Notes: a model not told the origin generated them from the letters alone. Shown: positions 32,731 to 44,440, numbered from the stretch's first letter. The stretch is 64,000 nt of DNA from Methylobacter sp. (GCA_004299305.1 SCPZ01000097.1:1-64000), one strand, 5' to 3'. Numbers and translations are program-made.

Positions 32731-33611
32731 AACGATACCTTATTTATTTAATAGCTCCCTTGCTGGTCTTGCTGGTGGCTACGTCAACGGCTTGCGTGTT
32801 AGGTTATTTAATCGCGCTGGGATTGGACGATCAATCTATGTTGCGAAAACTAATTATCCGTTTGACACAGATATTCTTGCTGCTGAGTATTTTTCCGGCA
32901 ATGACTTATCTTAAGTTTAATAAAGAAGATTTGGGATTTACCGCAAGACCGGCGTTTTTAAAGCAGTTGCCGCAAGGGTTTGGGTTTGGATTAATTACCT
33001 TGGCCCCGATATTTATTATCCTGTATGTTCTCGGTATCAATATTATTGACCCGTTGCAGCCATGGACAGTCGGTTTAGCGGCTAAAAAAATGCTTATTTC
33101 ATTGTTACTGGCATTGTTAATTTCAGTCGTTGAGGAGTCCGTTTTTAGAGGGATGCTGTTGGCTGGATTAAAAAAAGGCCTGCCGGTCATTGCGGCAATT
33201 TTGATCAGCTCAACTTATTTTGCGGCCCTGCATTTTTTGGATAGCAAAACCGAAATACCCCCGCAGGAATTCAATATATTAAGCGGCTTTATCTTGTTAG
33301 GTGAGGCGTTTGCCAATGTGCTGAATCCGCAAAATGCTTCGGCATTTTTTTCGTTGTTGGCGGTTGGAATCTTTCTCGCGGTACTCAGGACGCAGGTAAA
33401 AGAAAGCTTAGGTCTATGTATTGGCTGCCATGCTGGTTGGGTGTGGCAAATAAAAATGAGCGGCAGCGTGTTTAATACGGATTTCAACTCGGAACATCTT
33501 TATTTGGTCAGCAGTTATAACTATGTCATCGGGCCTTTAGTTACCGGTTGGCTTAGCCTTGCCGTTATTGGTTATTTTATTTACAAAAAGACACAGCGTG
33601 AAGCCATGTAA
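32727..33611 (+). CDS. CPBP-family intramembrane metalloprotease
   Basis: 294 residues with about eight hydrophobic helices. EESVFRGMLLAG (the EExxxR motif), AALHFLDS and a late CHAGWVW supply the conserved Glu/Arg/His set of CAAX-protease/bacteriocin-processing (Abi) proteins. The substrate is unknown. It overlaps rsmE by four bases and is probably co-transcribed. Confidence 0.85.
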   Translation: MKRYLIYLIAPLLVLLVATSTACVLGYLIALGLDDQSMLRKLIIRLTQIFLLLSIFPAMTYLKFNKEDLGFTARPAFLKQLPQGFGFGLITLAPIFIILYVLGINIIDPLQPWTVGLAAKKMLISLLLALLISVVEESVFRGMLLAGLKKGLPVIAAILISSTYFAALHFLDSKTEIPPQEFNILSGFILLGEAFANVLNPQNASAFFSLLAVGIFLAVLRTQVKESLGLCIGCHAGWVWQIKMSGSVFNTDFNSEHLYLVSSYNYVIGPLVTGWLSLAVIGYFIYKKTQREAM

Positions 33612-33638
33612 AAGCGTTTTATCTAAGCCGGTAAGGGA

Positions 33639-33830
33639 TTAACCGGCTTTAGCTTTAGCCCAAAATAGCCCAGCTATAACCAACTGTAAAAATACCAGTC
33701 CCCAGAAATAAAGCCCGAAAAGCACCGCTTTAACCTGTATGGGTTGTTGAGACGAATTGCGCCTGACGATAACAACGCCGCCCAGAGTCGCTATCAGCAC
33801 AATGGCGACTCCAGTTAACGCAATGTTCAT
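33639..33830 (-). CDS. Small two-helix membrane protein downstream of ftsK
   Basis: 63 residues: helix at 3-22, RRNSSQQ turn, helix at about 33-57, basic tail. No family recognised. It begins two bases after the ftsK stop, so it is likely expressed with ftsK. In many relatives lolA takes this place. Confidence 0.6.
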   Translation of the reverse strand: MNIALTGVAIVLIATLGGVVIVRRNSSQQPIQVKAVLFGLYFWGLVFLQLVIAGLFWAKAKAG

Positions 33831-33832
33831 CG

Positions 33833-36142
33833 TTAATCCCTGACCGGAGCAGGCGCCAGCACGACTCTTGAGCCATTACTTTCCGCAGGACTAACAACGC
33901 CGGCCGCTTCCATATCTTCAATCATGGTTGCGGCGCGATTGTAGCCGACTTTAAAACGCCGTTGTACGCTGGATATTGAGGCTTTACGGGTTTCTGTAAC
34001 AAACTGCACCGCTTCGTCATACAGCGCATCGGTTTCGGAATCGCCATTACCGCTACCGCTGCTCGTACTATAGCCATCGCCGGAATCGGACGTTTCACGG
34101 GTGATGTCTTCCAGGTAATTAGGCGGCGCGGTTTGTTTTAAAAATTCCACCACGCGATGCACTTCATGATCATCGACAAACGCGCCGTGAGCACGAATCG
34201 GAATGCTGGTGCCCGAGGGCAAAAATAGCATGTCGCCGTTGCCGAGCAGGGCTTCGGCGCCGCCTTGATCGAGAATAGTGCGGGAGTCGATGCGTGACGA
34301 TACCTGGAAGGAAATCCGGGTAGGCACGTTAGCTTTGATCAGGCCTGTCAATACGTCGACCGATGGGCGTTGCGTGGCTAAAATTAAATGGATGCCAGCC
34401 GCTCGGGCTTTTTGCGCCAGACGGGCGATCAATTCTTCAACTTTTTTACCGACGATCATCATCATGTCGGCTAATTCGTCAATGACGATCACGATGCTGG
34501 GCAAGGTGCTTAAGGTCGGATACTCTTCGCCTTCTTCCAGCGGGTTGATCATTTGAAACATAGGGTCTCTGATGGTTTCGCCTCTTGCAGTTGCGTCTTC
34601 TACCAACTGATTGAATCCGGCCAGATTCCTGACGCCCATTTTAGACATTAATTTATAACGTCTTTCCATTTCCGCAACCGCCCAGCGTAATGCATTGCTG
34701 GCTTCCTTCATATCGGTTACCACGGGCGTCAATAAATGCGGGATGCCCTCATAAACAGATAGTTCCAGCATCTTCGGGTCGATCATGATTAAGCGCACTT
34801 GTTCCGGCGTCGCTTTATAAAGCAGACTGAGAATCATGGTATTGATGGCGACCGATTTACCTGAACCGGTGGTGCCTGCGACTAGGGCATGAGGCATTTT
34901 GCCGAGGTCGGCAACCATCGGCGTACCGGAAATATCCTTGCCCATCGCCAGAGTCAGCAGGGATTTGGATTTTTCAAACGGCGCTGACACCAATAATTCG
35001 CGCAAGGTCACCATTTCCCGTTCCCGGTTCGGAATTTCAAGACCGACTACCGATTTACCGGGAATAATTTCAACGATACGAACGCTGGTAACCGATAGCG
35101 CCCTGGCCAAATCTTTGGACAGCGTGCTGATGCGGCTGACCTTAACGCCTGCCGCAGGCTGTAATTCAAAACGGGTGATAACGGGGCCTGGATGAAAGCC
35201 GACCACGGAGACGGCGACATTAAAATCGGCCAGGATGTCTTCCACCAACCGCGACATCTCTTCCAAATCGGTTTGCGAATAACCTATAACTCGGGTATCG
35301 CGCTGATCCAGTAACTCCAGTGAGGGTAAAACGCCTTTGCTGACATCATATCGAACGGTGGGCTGTTTTTTAGGCGGGAGGCTGTTTTTTACGGGTTTCT
35401 CTACCGGTTTTTCGATATTGGCTGCGACTTTAACGCTGGGTTTTCTCTTAAGTTCCTGTTTTACCGGATTATTGATCGGCATTCGGCTGCGCTTGGCAGA
35501 GCGTTCCTGCAAAAACGCCCCGACGCTAGTGCAAAAAAGTTGATAGATAACCACGGTATATTTTCCGATAGCATCTATCAGCGCCACCCATGACAGCCCG
35601 GTAACCAAGGTCACGCCGGCCAATAAAACCACTAACAGGAATAACGTCGCCCCTGAATTACCGAATACGTGGAGCAAGGCATTGCCGGTTTCCTGGCCTA
35701 AAATACCTCCGGTATTGCTGGGCAGCTCAATGCCTATCCGCAACAGGTATAAATTCAATAACGCAGAGCCTGAAACAATGGTTGCTATAGACCCAATCCA
35801 TTGCAGACCGATAATCATTTTTTCGCGGCCTTGTCGGCCCTGTGTGTAAACTAAATAACCTTGCCAAAAGATAATGACCGGAAACAGGTAAGCGACCAAA
35901 CCGAAACAGCTGAGCATGAAATCAGCAATCCACGCACCAAAAACACCGCAAGCATTAGAGATTGTCTGCACTGATCCGCTATGCGTCCAGCCGGCATCCT
36001 CGTTGCTAAAAGTTATCAGTGAAATTAAAAAAAATAATGCGCCTGCAATGAAGCCTAATAAAGCGACTTCACGCAAGCCACGAAAGGTTTTTTCTTCCAT
36101 TACAGCAGCCATATTCAACAACTCGTCATATAAATTACTCAT
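33833..36142 (-). CDS. ftsK: DNA translocase FtsK
   Basis: 769 residues. Four to five N-terminal membrane helices (to about 190), a short basic linker, then the motor with Walker A ([16 protein letters not shown]), Walker B ([13 protein letters not shown]) and a C-terminal gamma winged-helix (about 705-765, with [21 protein letters not shown]) that reads KOPS. It anchors at the septum and clears or resolves chromosome dimers with XerCD; xerD is 6 kb away. The linker is much shorter than in E. coli, the common compact form. Confidence 0.97.
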   Translation of the reverse strand: MSNLYDELLNMAAVMEEKTFRGLREVALLGFIAGALFFLISLITFSNEDAGWTHSGSVQTISNACGVFGAWIADFMLSCFGLVAYLFPVIIFWQGYLVYTQGRQGREKMIIGLQWIGSIATIVSGSALLNLYLLRIGIELPSNTGGILGQETGNALLHVFGNSGATLFLLVVLLAGVTLVTGLSWVALIDAIGKYTVVIYQLFCTSVGAFLQERSAKRSRMPINNPVKQELKRKPSVKVAANIEKPVEKPVKNSLPPKKQPTVRYDVSKGVLPSLELLDQRDTRVIGYSQTDLEEMSRLVEDILADFNVAVSVVGFHPGPVITRFELQPAAGVKVSRISTLSKDLARALSVTSVRIVEIIPGKSVVGLEIPNREREMVTLRELLVSAPFEKSKSLLTLAMGKDISGTPMVADLGKMPHALVAGTTGSGKSVAINTMILSLLYKATPEQVRLIMIDPKMLELSVYEGIPHLLTPVVTDMKEASNALRWAVAEMERRYKLMSKMGVRNLAGFNQLVEDATARGETIRDPMFQMINPLEEGEEYPTLSTLPSIVIVIDELADMMMIVGKKVEELIARLAQKARAAGIHLILATQRPSVDVLTGLIKANVPTRISFQVSSRIDSRTILDQGGAEALLGNGDMLFLPSGTSIPIRAHGAFVDDHEVHRVVEFLKQTAPPNYLEDITRETSDSGDGYSTSSGSGNGDSETDALYDEAVQFVTETRKASISSVQRRFKVGYNRAATMIEDMEAAGVVSPAESNGSRVVLAPAPVRD

Positions 36143-36264
36143 AAAACATGATTATAGATGAATAATGAGATGTTTCACATTAATTATATCCACAATAAAC
36201 TCCAGCTCGCATTTCTGTAATTATCCGTCGACTATGCTGGGGCAATCGCGCTTAAATTTCAGTC

Positions 36265-36293
36265 TTTACATTAATCACGCATAGCGTTACTAT
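36265..36293 (+). promoter_or_regulatory. higBA promoter with embedded palindrome
   Basis: TTTACA (36265-36270), 17-base spacer, TACTAT (36288-36293). The spacer holds the palindrome ACGC-ATA-GCGT (36277-36287), a fitting HigA operator. The -10 is only 6 bases from the higB ATG, which implies a leaderless or near-leaderless transcript. Confidence 0.6.
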
Positions 36294-36299
36294 CTGATT

Positions 36300-36581
36300 A
36301 TGCCCATCAAGTCCTTTAAGTGCATTGATACCGAGAGCCTATTTAAACGGCAGCGCATAAGACGATTTACGAACATCGAGTCTGTGGCGCGACGAAAACT
36401 TGAGCAACTTGATTGGGCAGGCGTTCTCGATGATCTTCGTGTGCCGCCCGGTAATCGGTTGGAGGCATTGAAACATGATCGTGCAGGACAACACAGTATC
36501 CGCATTAACGATCAGTTTCGCGTGTGCTTTGTGTGGACGACCGATGGGCCAAAAGATGTCGAGATTGTTGATTACCATTAA
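36300..36581 (+). CDS. higB: HigB-type toxin (RelE/ParE superfamily mRNA interferase)
   Basis: 93 residues. IKSFKCIDTESLF, FTNIESVARRKLEQLD, RLEALKHDRAGQHSIRINDQFRVCF and the final VEIVDYH are typical of host-inhibition-of-growth toxin B, a ribosome-dependent mRNase. Toxin-first order with higA 12 bases downstream is the hallmark of higBA. It looks intact. Confidence 0.92.
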   Translation: MPIKSFKCIDTESLFKRQRIRRFTNIESVARRKLEQLDWAGVLDDLRVPPGNRLEALKHDRAGQHSIRINDQFRVCFVWTTDGPKDVEIVDYH

Positions 36582-36593
36582 TGGAGCATTATC

Positions 36594-36920
36594 ATGACCA
36601 AGACAGACAAGCTGCCGCCAATTACCCCCGGTGAAATGCTGCTCGAAGAGTTCCTGAAACCAATGGGGATTTCCCAATATCGGCTGGCTAAGGAGATTGG
36701 CGTCCCCGCGCAACGTATTGGTGAAATTGTCGCTGGTCGTCGTGCAATCACCGCCGACACCGATTTAAGGTTGTGCCGATTTTTCGGGCTATCAGAGGGG
36801 TGGTGGCTACGCGGGCAAGTGCGTTACGATACCGAGCGCACCAAAGATGCTCTCGCGACTACGCTAGCCAAAATCAGGCCGTGGACGGAAGTGGTCGCTG
36901 ATGCTGATGTCCATGCTTAA
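36594..36920 (+). CDS. higA: HigA-type antitoxin (Xre-family regulator)
   Basis: 108 residues. PITPGEMLLEEFLKPMGISQ leads into an HTH (about 27-50, with RLAKEIGVPAQRIGEIVAGRR) and the FFGLSEGWWLRGQ motif of HigA. It should bind and neutralise HigB and repress the shared promoter. GGAG-type sequence precedes the ATG. Confidence 0.92.
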   Translation: MTKTDKLPPITPGEMLLEEFLKPMGISQYRLAKEIGVPAQRIGEIVAGRRAITADTDLRLCRFFGLSEGWWLRGQVRYDTERTKDALATTLAKIRPWTEVVADADVHA

Positions 36921-36999
36921 CCGAAGCTCTGCGGTTTTCAAGCATTTTTAGCTAAGCTTAAAAACAGTTTACGAATCCTGCTTTCATCTTCATAATTAA

Positions 37000-37989
<990 letters not shown>

Positions 37990-38048
37990 GTGAAAGGTGC
38001 AAAGTGAAAAAACACCATTCAAATCAAGCCGCGTTTAGCCTTTCATAA

Positions 38049-38756
38049 ATGCAATTAACTGTTCTTGATCCGAATAACCCGGAGCAAGATTTTCCCTTGG
38101 TGAATAAAGCCCTCCGCAACCCGGAGGGTTTGCTGGCTGTTGGCGGTTGCTTGTCTCAACAGCGGCTGTTAAACGCCTATCGGCACGGAATATTTCCCTG
38201 GTATAATCCCGGCGAACCCATCTTGTGGTGGTCGCCGGATCCCCGCTTGGTTTTATTTCCCGATAAACTGATTATTTCCCGCAGTTTGCATAAAACCTTG
38301 CGTAAAAATATTTTTTCAGTCACCTTTGATCGGGCTTTTAATGAAGTTATTGCGGCTTGTGCGGGTCCTCGTAAAGATGCTGCCGGAACCTGGATAACAA
38401 CAGAAATCAACGCAGCTTATATTCAACTGCACCAAGTCGGCGTTGCCCATTCGGTTGAAGCTTGGCTGGACGATGAATTGGTTGGCGGGTTATATGGTGT
38501 TGCGCTGGGGCAGGTTTTTTTTGGCGAATCCATGTTCCACACCAGAACCGATGCCTCCAAAGCAGCCTTTGCTACCTTGGTTAAACAGCTTAACGCCTGG
38601 GGCTACCAGCTGATAGATTGCCAAGTACACACAAGGCACTTGGAAAGCTTTGGCGCTCAGGAGATTAACCGGGAGCATTTTACAAAATTACTCGACCAAT
38701 ATTGCGCCGCTTCTGTTCATCCATTCGCTTGGCAAAACTCTCCCTTTGTTCATTAA
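38049..38756 (+). CDS. aat: Leucyl/phenylalanyl-tRNA-protein transferase
   Basis: 235 residues. [51 protein letters not shown] and [20 protein letters not shown] are Aat signatures. It adds Leu or Phe to N-terminal Arg/Lys for ClpS-ClpAP decay (N-degron route). The stop overlaps that of the convergent HDOD gene by four bases. Confidence 0.96.
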   Translation: MQLTVLDPNNPEQDFPLVNKALRNPEGLLAVGGCLSQQRLLNAYRHGIFPWYNPGEPILWWSPDPRLVLFPDKLIISRSLHKTLRKNIFSVTFDRAFNEVIAACAGPRKDAAGTWITTEINAAYIQLHQVGVAHSVEAWLDDELVGGLYGVALGQVFFGESMFHTRTDASKAAFATLVKQLNAWGYQLIDCQVHTRHLESFGAQEINREHFTKLLDQYCAASVHPFAWQNSPFVH

Positions 38757-40252
38757 CCGCGCTGCATACGGTAAATGGTAAGACCTATGTTGGCCTGTTG
38801 GGAAAAATATTTAAAGGTATTAAAGTCTTCTTCGGTTAACGGTTCTTTAGTGATACTGCGATCAGCATAAATTAAACCGATCGGTATTTTATTGGAAAAG
38901 ATAGGCATCATAAAACATTCGTTTTTTCCAATCGAATTAACATCCCTGAGTGTATACAACTTGGCATGATCTAAAGGCTTAGCCCAGAAAGCATGAGTGC
39001 CGGACAGGGCATGAAAAAAAAGATTGGCCGGTGTTTGCGAGATATTGAAAATGACCTTTTGATCATACAATTCTTTGCGCCAGCCTAACGACAGCTTTTC
39101 TTTGAGCGACTGTTTATCGGTAACTAACATAGAAAAGACGGTTCTATCCATACCGATACCCCGGTGTATCCCCTCAATCACCGTTTCCAGCAACAAGTTA
39201 ATGTCGAACCTCTCACTGATAATTGCCGTTATATCTTGTGAAATCTGGAATTGCAGTTGTTTTTTATCAATAACCGGCGTTGAGTCTTCCTCGTCAGCAG
39301 CTTGATTTGCACGGTTTTGAATGAGCATAGCCGCATCAGTAGCGCCAAATTGACAGGCAATGTCAGATGCAGCGCTGGTATTGGTTTTAAATGATTCAAC
39401 GATAACTTGTTTGGATTGCTTGGTCAGCGCCTCAACTTTCCTGATACAAGCCTCATATCTTTTTGAACCGATTCCCTCTTTTAACGACTCGGTGATTTCA
39501 TAACCTAATTGAACCAAGCCTACTCTGGGGTTTTTGGACAATCCACCGACTGCTTTGATCGATTCTTCAATCAGGCTGCCTAATTTCCAAGCGTGGCTTA
39601 AGCAAGCGCCCAGCTCTATCAATTTGAAGCCCAGTACTTTTTTCTCAGCTTCTTCGCGAGTGCAATTTCCTTTATTTATCAGGGCTTGAATGCGTTCTCC
39701 CTGTTCACCGCAAAAGCACCAAAAAGAAATGCTGCCAATGCGGTTAAGCAAGGTGGCAATAAAAACTTCTTCCGGTGATGGGTCGTTCATCGCAATCGCG
39801 ATGGATTTTGCATGTACTGCGGCATGAATGGCCTGGGCTATTTCTTCGTTGGCCTGTTGTTTGTTGATTGACGATAGAATGGATTCGAAAAAGGAGCAAA
39901 CCAGCGTTAATTCACGAATAATATCGGAACCAATCATGATAATGGCTCGCGATACCGTAACCATTTTATGGCGAGAAGGATTGTAATTGGGGCTATTGCT
40001 GATTTTTAATAACTTAACCGTCAGATTGGGGTCCTGCAAAATAACAGACGCCAATTCCATCGCGCCTTTTCTGTCATCACTCAAAATATTGTGAATGCTT
40101 AGCGCGGTATTGGAAAATATCGGCATTTCTTCATTGCACAGCACTTGCGTCCATTCGTTAAGAGAGCGAGGTTCTGTTATGACTTTGGGCGGGACTACCT
40201 GCAAGTCCATTGGAATTACAGTGAGATCCAGGGGGTTGTTGTTCGATGTCAT
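38753..40252 (-). CDS. HDOD-GAF domain signalling protein
   Basis: 499 residues. HDOD domain at about 30-230 ([52 protein letters not shown]), then a linker and a GAF-like domain at about 330-495 ([29 protein letters not shown], ending [11 protein letters not shown]). HDOD proteins lack the HD catalytic pair and act as signalling platforms, often with cyclic-di-GMP networks. No partner gene is adjacent. Confidence 0.85.
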   Translation of the reverse strand: MTSNNNPLDLTVIPMDLQVVPPKVITEPRSLNEWTQVLCNEEMPIFSNTALSIHNILSDDRKGAMELASVILQDPNLTVKLLKISNSPNYNPSRHKMVTVSRAIIMIGSDIIRELTLVCSFFESILSSINKQQANEEIAQAIHAAVHAKSIAIAMNDPSPEEVFIATLLNRIGSISFWCFCGEQGERIQALINKGNCTREEAEKKVLGFKLIELGACLSHAWKLGSLIEESIKAVGGLSKNPRVGLVQLGYEITESLKEGIGSKRYEACIRKVEALTKQSKQVIVESFKTNTSAASDIACQFGATDAAMLIQNRANQAADEEDSTPVIDKKQLQFQISQDITAIISERFDINLLLETVIEGIHRGIGMDRTVFSMLVTDKQSLKEKLSLGWRKELYDQKVIFNISQTPANLFFHALSGTHAFWAKPLDHAKLYTLRDVNSIGKNECFMMPIFSNKIPIGLIYADRSITKEPLTEEDFNTFKYFSQQANIGLTIYRMQRG

Positions 40253-40381
40253 TTTATTTTTTTACTATTAATGCATTAACTCTTGTCAAAACGAGCAATA
40301 TTTACTTGGCCTCACAAAGGCGCATAGTTGCTTTTTTGCTGACTCAGCTCATTACGTTAACCCTGTTTTATGAAGGAATGT

Positions 40382-40801
40382 TCATCGTGGTTGCTGTTGC
40401 AGATAGTTTTTTAGGAAATCTTTCCAGGTAACGATACCCAAAATAACCTTGTTGCCATCAACCACGGGCAGACAGGATATATCCGCATCCAACATTTTTT
40501 GTACGGCAATATTGCAATCGGTTGTCGGAGTCACGGTATCAATTTGGCGGCACATAATTTGATGCGCGCGTTTTTTTAAGGTTTCTATATCGCGTAAAGT
40601 TTCAGAGGCTGTATGAATATAAGGACTTAAAGCGCACAATAAATCACGGTCTGAAATAACACCGGCAATAGTATTATCCGATTCATCTTCAACCAGCAGA
40701 TGATGAAAATAGACGTGATCAAAAATTTCCTTGATCACTGATAGTTCGGTATCCATGGTAACCGTAACCGGGTTGGTGGTCATAATATCGGCGATAATCA
40801 T
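40382..40801 (-). CDS. CBS-domain pair protein
   Basis: 139 residues, two CBS motifs: IMTTNPVTVTMDTELSVIKEI...GVISDRDLLCALSP and IMCRQIDTVTPTTDCNIAVQKML...LPVVDGNKVILGIVTWKDFL. The pair forms a Bateman module that binds adenosyl nucleotides. Stand-alone form; target unknown. The gap 40802-41043 beyond it holds no gene. Confidence 0.88.
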   Translation of the reverse strand: MIIADIMTTNPVTVTMDTELSVIKEIFDHVYFHHLLVEDESDNTIAGVISDRDLLCALSPYIHTASETLRDIETLKKRAHQIMCRQIDTVTPTTDCNIAVQKMLDADISCLPVVDGNKVILGIVTWKDFLKNYLQQQPR

Positions 40802-41043
40802 AATCTGCAGGCCCCTATTTCAATCGGACATTCTACAATAACATGTCAGTAAATATAGCTGTTTTTACGGCAGGTTCGGGGATCTCCTAATCGGCTTAAG
40901 TTGGCTGAGGAGAATAAAATGCATAAGTCATTTCATGCGCATTCCTAAAAGCCGTTTGCGTTGCCAATGCTTTTGATGATCATCAGTCAGATGGGAGTAA
41001 ATTCACATTCAACGTTTTTCACCGTCCCTTTTTAGGCAAAAAA

Positions 41044-41814
41044 CTATGACACACCGACAAAGCCATGCAAACCGCGCTTGGACTTAACCGCTAACCAATC
41101 TTTTAATTGTTTTAAGTCTTCCGTTTCTTCTAAATCATCCAAGCTTTGCTTGTTTTTTAACAAACGAAATGCCGCCGACAGCACTTTATAACGCTCACCG
41201 GTAATGCCTGCACGTCTTAAGCCTACGGTGTTCAACTTGTAATGCCGAGCGGGACGCCCGCCAATCAACATAAAGGGAATAACATCCATATTAAGACCGG
41301 TTGTACCTTGCACTATCGCGAACGAACCGATTCTGCAAAACTGGTGCGCAACCACCGCACCACCGATGAAAACATTATTACCGACTTCGACATGCCCGCC
41401 GATCGCGACATTGTTAGCAAAAATAGTATTATTGCCGACTGTGCAGTCATGCGCGACATGACTGTTATTCATAAAGAAACAGCCTGAGCCGATGCGTGTT
41501 TCAGCATTTTCTTTTGAGGCACGGTGCGCGGTAAAGCCCTCCCTGAAAACGTTATTGTCGCCGCAAATCAGCCAGGAAACCGTTTCAGCCTTAAAGCTGG
41601 TATCTTGCGGCAATCCGCCTAATACGGCGTGCGGATGCAAAATATTGCCATCACCCATTTTTACGTGGCTATGTACCACGGCATGAGCGCCCACCTGGCA
41701 ATTAGCTCCCAGTTTCGCGCCTGTTTCAATAACGGCAAAAGGGCCTACGGTAATGCCGTCTCCCAGCGACACATCCGGCGCTATGTAAGCGGTCGGGTGA
41801 ATATTTTGAGCCAT
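41044..41814 (-). CDS. lpxA: LpxA-family acyltransferase (UDP-GlcNAc O-acyltransferase)
   Basis: 256 residues from ATG 41814; a longer frame upstream overlaps xerD and is not homologous. Left-handed beta-helix hexapeptides fill residues 1-190, with the catalytic-His motif NNSHVAHDCTVGNN. The C-terminal helical part has NTVGLRRAGI. LpxA puts 3-hydroxyacyl on UDP-GlcNAc in lipid A synthesis. It is not in the lpxD-fabZ-lpxA-lpxB operon, and REGFTAHRASKENAET differs from the usual VTINRGT, so it may be a paralogue with another acyl or sugar preference. Confidence 0.75.
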   Translation of the reverse strand: MAQNIHPTAYIAPDVSLGDGITVGPFAVIETGAKLGANCQVGAHAVVHSHVKMGDGNILHPHAVLGGLPQDTSFKAETVSWLICGDNNVFREGFTAHRASKENAETRIGSGCFFMNNSHVAHDCTVGNNTIFANNVAIGGHVEVGNNVFIGGAVVAHQFCRIGSFAIVQGTTGLNMDVIPFMLIGGRPARHYKLNTVGLRRAGITGERYKVLSAAFRLLKNKQSLDDLEETEDLKQLKDWLAVKSKRGLHGFVGVS

Positions 41815-41819
41815 CTTAG

Positions 41820-42704
41820 CTATCCTCTTGGATGATATTTTGAATGTAAGTCTTTGAGTCTTTCTCTGGCTATATGGGTGTAAATTTGCGTGGTCGACAA
41901 ATCCGAATGCCCCAGCAACAATTGCACAACCCGCAAATCGGCGCCATGATTCAACAAATGCGTGGCGAAAGCGTGCCTCAAGGTATGCGGTGATAGCGCT
42001 TTGTTGATCCCGGCTTTTTTTGCGTGGCGTTTGATAATATGCCAAAAGGCCTGTCGTGTCATGTTTTCCGCTCGGTTGGTGACAAACAGGTAATCGCATT
42101 GCCGCTCGCCGAGAATGGTCTTTCTGGCCTGGATCATATAATTTTCCAGCCAGCTCATCGCTTCTTCACCGACCGGCACCAAGCGCTCTTTGTTGCCTTT
42201 GCCGATGATCCTGACCACGCCTTGCCTGAAGCTGATCTGTTCAAATTTTAAGTTGACCAGTTCCGATACTCTAAGCCCGGTGGCATACAGCATTTCCAGC
42301 ATAGTTCTATCCCTAAAACCTAGGGCATTGGTGACTTCAGGCGCATCCAGCAGCAACTCGACATCTGTTTCGGATAGCGATTTAGGCAACAGTTGGCCGA
42401 TATGAGGCGATTCTATTAAGGCGGTCGGATCCGCTTGAATGCTGTTTTCCCGAATATAATAACCGTAGAAACGGCGCAAACTGGACAGAATACGTGCAGT
42501 AGACCGGCTACCTATACCTTGTTCATAGCGGCTAGACAGAAAATCGGATAACTGCCCACCGTCCACTTCCAGCATCGGCTTATCTTTTAGCCACTTGGCG
42601 AAAATCCTTAAATCGCTGCCATAGGCCGAAAGCGTATTTTCGCTTAAGCCCTGCTCGACCCAAACCGCATCGAGAAATTGATCTATCAAAGCCGTTGCGT
42701 TCAT
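41820..42704 (-). CDS. xerD: Site-specific tyrosine recombinase XerD
   Basis: 294 residues. SAM-like N-terminal domain with LSENTLSAYGSDLRIF; catalytic Arg in MLYATGLRVSELV, HTLRHAFATHLLNHGA (HxxR), a further His in LLGHSDLSTTQIYTH and the Tyr within it. It resolves chromosome dimers with XerC and FtsK. It is a housekeeping recombinase, not an integrase. Overlaps ogt by 4 bases. Confidence 0.95.
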   Translation of the reverse strand: MNATALIDQFLDAVWVEQGLSENTLSAYGSDLRIFAKWLKDKPMLEVDGGQLSDFLSSRYEQGIGSRSTARILSSLRRFYGYYIRENSIQADPTALIESPHIGQLLPKSLSETDVELLLDAPEVTNALGFRDRTMLEMLYATGLRVSELVNLKFEQISFRQGVVRIIGKGNKERLVPVGEEAMSWLENYMIQARKTILGERQCDYLFVTNRAENMTRQAFWHIIKRHAKKAGINKALSPHTLRHAFATHLLNHGADLRVVQLLLGHSDLSTTQIYTHIARERLKDLHSKYHPRG

Positions 42705-43186
42705 TTTGTATGGCTTGCTTCAAATTCCAGTAATTTATATTTTACCGCCATTAACGCGCCGTCGGTTTGCCCGCAATAACCGCCCAAACCGGAAGCAGAA
42801 ACTACCCGGTGACAAGGAATGAATAAAGCATAGGGATTGTCACGACAGGCATTGCCGACGGCCCGCGCCGATGAACCTATTTTTTTTGCCAGCGCCGAAT
42901 AAGTCATGGTTTCACCAAAAGGTATTTGACAAAGCGCGGCCCAAACCCGGTTTCGGTAGATACTGCCTTGTTTTAGCAATTTAATGTTAATGCGCTTATC
43001 GATATTCTGCCAATACTGATTTAATTCATGTTCACCAGACTGACTCAGGTAATTACTCAACTCCCAGTCTGTTTTGCGGATCACGCCGTGTTGGCTACAT
43101 AGAACAAGCAACCCTGCTGGCGTCTGAAGCCTTACAACTTCCTCGACTCCCGAACAACTATCCACCCACTGAATGATAAATGGCAT
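42701..43186 (-). CDS. ogt: Methylated-DNA-protein-cysteine methyltransferase
   Basis: 161 residues from ATG 43186, where CAGGA lies 8 bases upstream; an upstream in-frame extension is unlikely. PYALFIPCHRVVSASG holds the acceptor Cys, and FGETMTYSALAKKIGSSARAVG is the DNA-binding wing. It repairs O6-alkylguanine in a one-shot reaction. Grouped with xerD and the LpxA-like gene. The symbol ogt is by type; ada-like activator parts are absent. Confidence 0.9.
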   Translation of the reverse strand: MPFIIQWVDSCSGVEEVVRLQTPAGLLVLCSQHGVIRKTDWELSNYLSQSGEHELNQYWQNIDKRINIKLLKQGSIYRNRVWAALCQIPFGETMTYSALAKKIGSSARAVGNACRDNPYALFIPCHRVVSASGLGGYCGQTDGALMAVKYKLLEFEASHTK

Positions 43187-43286
43187 TAAACAAGTCCTGA
43201 ATAATTCAATTATTCGATCAAAAGATAAGCAAAAAAAGATCTGCAACTTTAGACTTAAATGTACAACCAAGCTAAATCATCAGCCA

Positions 43287-43316
43287 TAAAAAAAGGCAGC
43301 TCAAAGCTGCCCTTTT
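43287..43316 (-). terminator. Terminator of the rpsP-rimM-trmD-rplS operon
   Basis: On the minus strand, GGGCAGCTTTGAGCTGCC followed by TTTTTTTAT, 24 bases after the rplS stop. A strong intrinsic terminator. Confidence 0.9.
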
Positions 43317-43339
43317 GTATCCCACGAAAACCAGCTTAA

Positions 43340-43681
43340 TTAAAGTTTTTCTTTAATACGAGCCGCTTTACCGGTCAGGTCGCGCAAGTAATACAACTTG
43401 GCACGACGCACATCGCCACGACGCTTAACATTGATTTCGCTAATCAGTGGGCTATGAGTTTGAAACACACGCTCAACGCCAGTACCGTGAGAAATTTTTC
43501 TTACTGTGAAAGCCGAGTTTAATCCGCGATTACGTTTTGCAATTACGATACCTTCAAAAGCCTGAATTCTCTCACGCTCGCCTTCTTTTACCTTAACCTG
43601 TACAACAACCGTGTCACCTGGACCAAAGTCAGGAATCTGTTTCAGTTGTTCCGCTTCCAATTCATCAATAATATTGCTCAT
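43340..43681 (-). CDS. rplS: 50S ribosomal protein L19
   Basis: 113 residues from ATG 43681 ([23 protein letters not shown], cut here for length); ten more codons upstream are not part of the family. [20 protein letters not shown] and the final [14 protein letters not shown] are typical. L19 sits at the subunit interface. Last gene of the operon, 13 bases after trmD. Confidence 0.97.
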   Translation of the reverse strand: MSNIIDELEAEQLKQIPDFGPGDTVVVQVKVKEGERERIQAFEGIVIAKRNRGLNSAFTVRKISHGTGVERVFQTHSPLISEINVKRRGDVRRAKLYYLRDLTGKAARIKEKL

Positions 43682-43694
43682 ACCACACCTTAAT

Positions 43695-44432
43695 TTAAAC
43701 CAACTCCACAATAAACTCTTTAAGCAAATTTTCCTGCTCTGCGCTCAAATTCTTTTTTTTTAACAAATCCGGTCGTCTCTGCCAAGTGCGACCCAAAGCC
43801 TGCTTCATTCGCCAGCGGTCTATATCCGCATGATTGCCGCCTAATAAAATTTCCGGCACCAAGTGTCCGTCAATCTGTTCAGGCCGTGTAAAGTGCGGAC
43901 AATCCAGCAAACCATCACTGTGAGAGTCCTGCTGGGCTGAATCCTCATCACCGAGCACACCCGGCAATAATCGCGTCACCGCATCAATTACTACCAGCGC
44001 AGCAAGCTCACCACCACTGATAACATAGTCACCGATAGACCATTCCTCATCGCAATCCAACTCGACAAAGCGTTCATCAATGCCTTCATAACGCCCCGCA
44101 ACTAAGATTATACGTTGCGCTTTACTGGCCTCGGACAACAAAGCCTGAGTAACCGGCTTGCCTTGCGGACTCAGATAAACCACTTTGGTAATTTCAGCGC
44201 CTGCCTGTTTTGCAGCGTTGACTGCATCATGCAAGGGCTGATATTTCATAACCATACCAGGGCCGCCACCGTATGGGCGGTCATCAACAGTCCTGTGTCT
44301 GTCGTGGGTATAATCCCGAGGATTCCATGCCGATAAACTGACGATGTTGCGCTCAATTGCCCTACCCGTTACGCCGTAACTTGCGGCCGCAGCCACCATG
44401 TCGGGAAATAATGTTACAACGTCAAAGCGCAT
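43695..44432 (-). CDS. trmD: tRNA (guanine-37-N1) methyltransferase
   Basis: 245 residues. [47 protein letters not shown] and [11 protein letters not shown] mark TrmD, a SPOUT enzyme that makes m1G37 and prevents frameshifting. Eight bases after rimM. Confidence 0.97.
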   Translation of the reverse strand: MRFDVVTLFPDMVAAAASYGVTGRAIERNIVSLSAWNPRDYTHDRHRTVDDRPYGGGPGMVMKYQPLHDAVNAAKQAGAEITKVVYLSPQGKPVTQALLSEASKAQRIILVAGRYEGIDERFVELDCDEEWSIGDYVISGGELAALVVIDAVTRLLPGVLGDEDSAQQDSHSDGLLDCPHFTRPEQIDGHLVPEILLGGNHADIDRWRMKQALGRTWQRRPDLLKKKNLSAEQENLLKEFIVELV

Positions 44433-44440
44433 GCGGGTAA

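Noticed and set aside
40246-40431. 61-codon hydrophobic frame between the HDOD and CBS genes
   Set aside because: Overlaps both neighbours antisense, no ribosome binding site, composition like random AT-rich sequence.
41815-42099. N-terminal extension of the LpxA-like frame
   Set aside because: It overlaps xerD, shows no family similarity, and the canonical start MAQNIHPTAY is at 41814.
41820-42704. xerD as a phage or island integrase
   Set aside because: Length, motifs and position fit the housekeeping XerD; no att sites or phage genes surround it.
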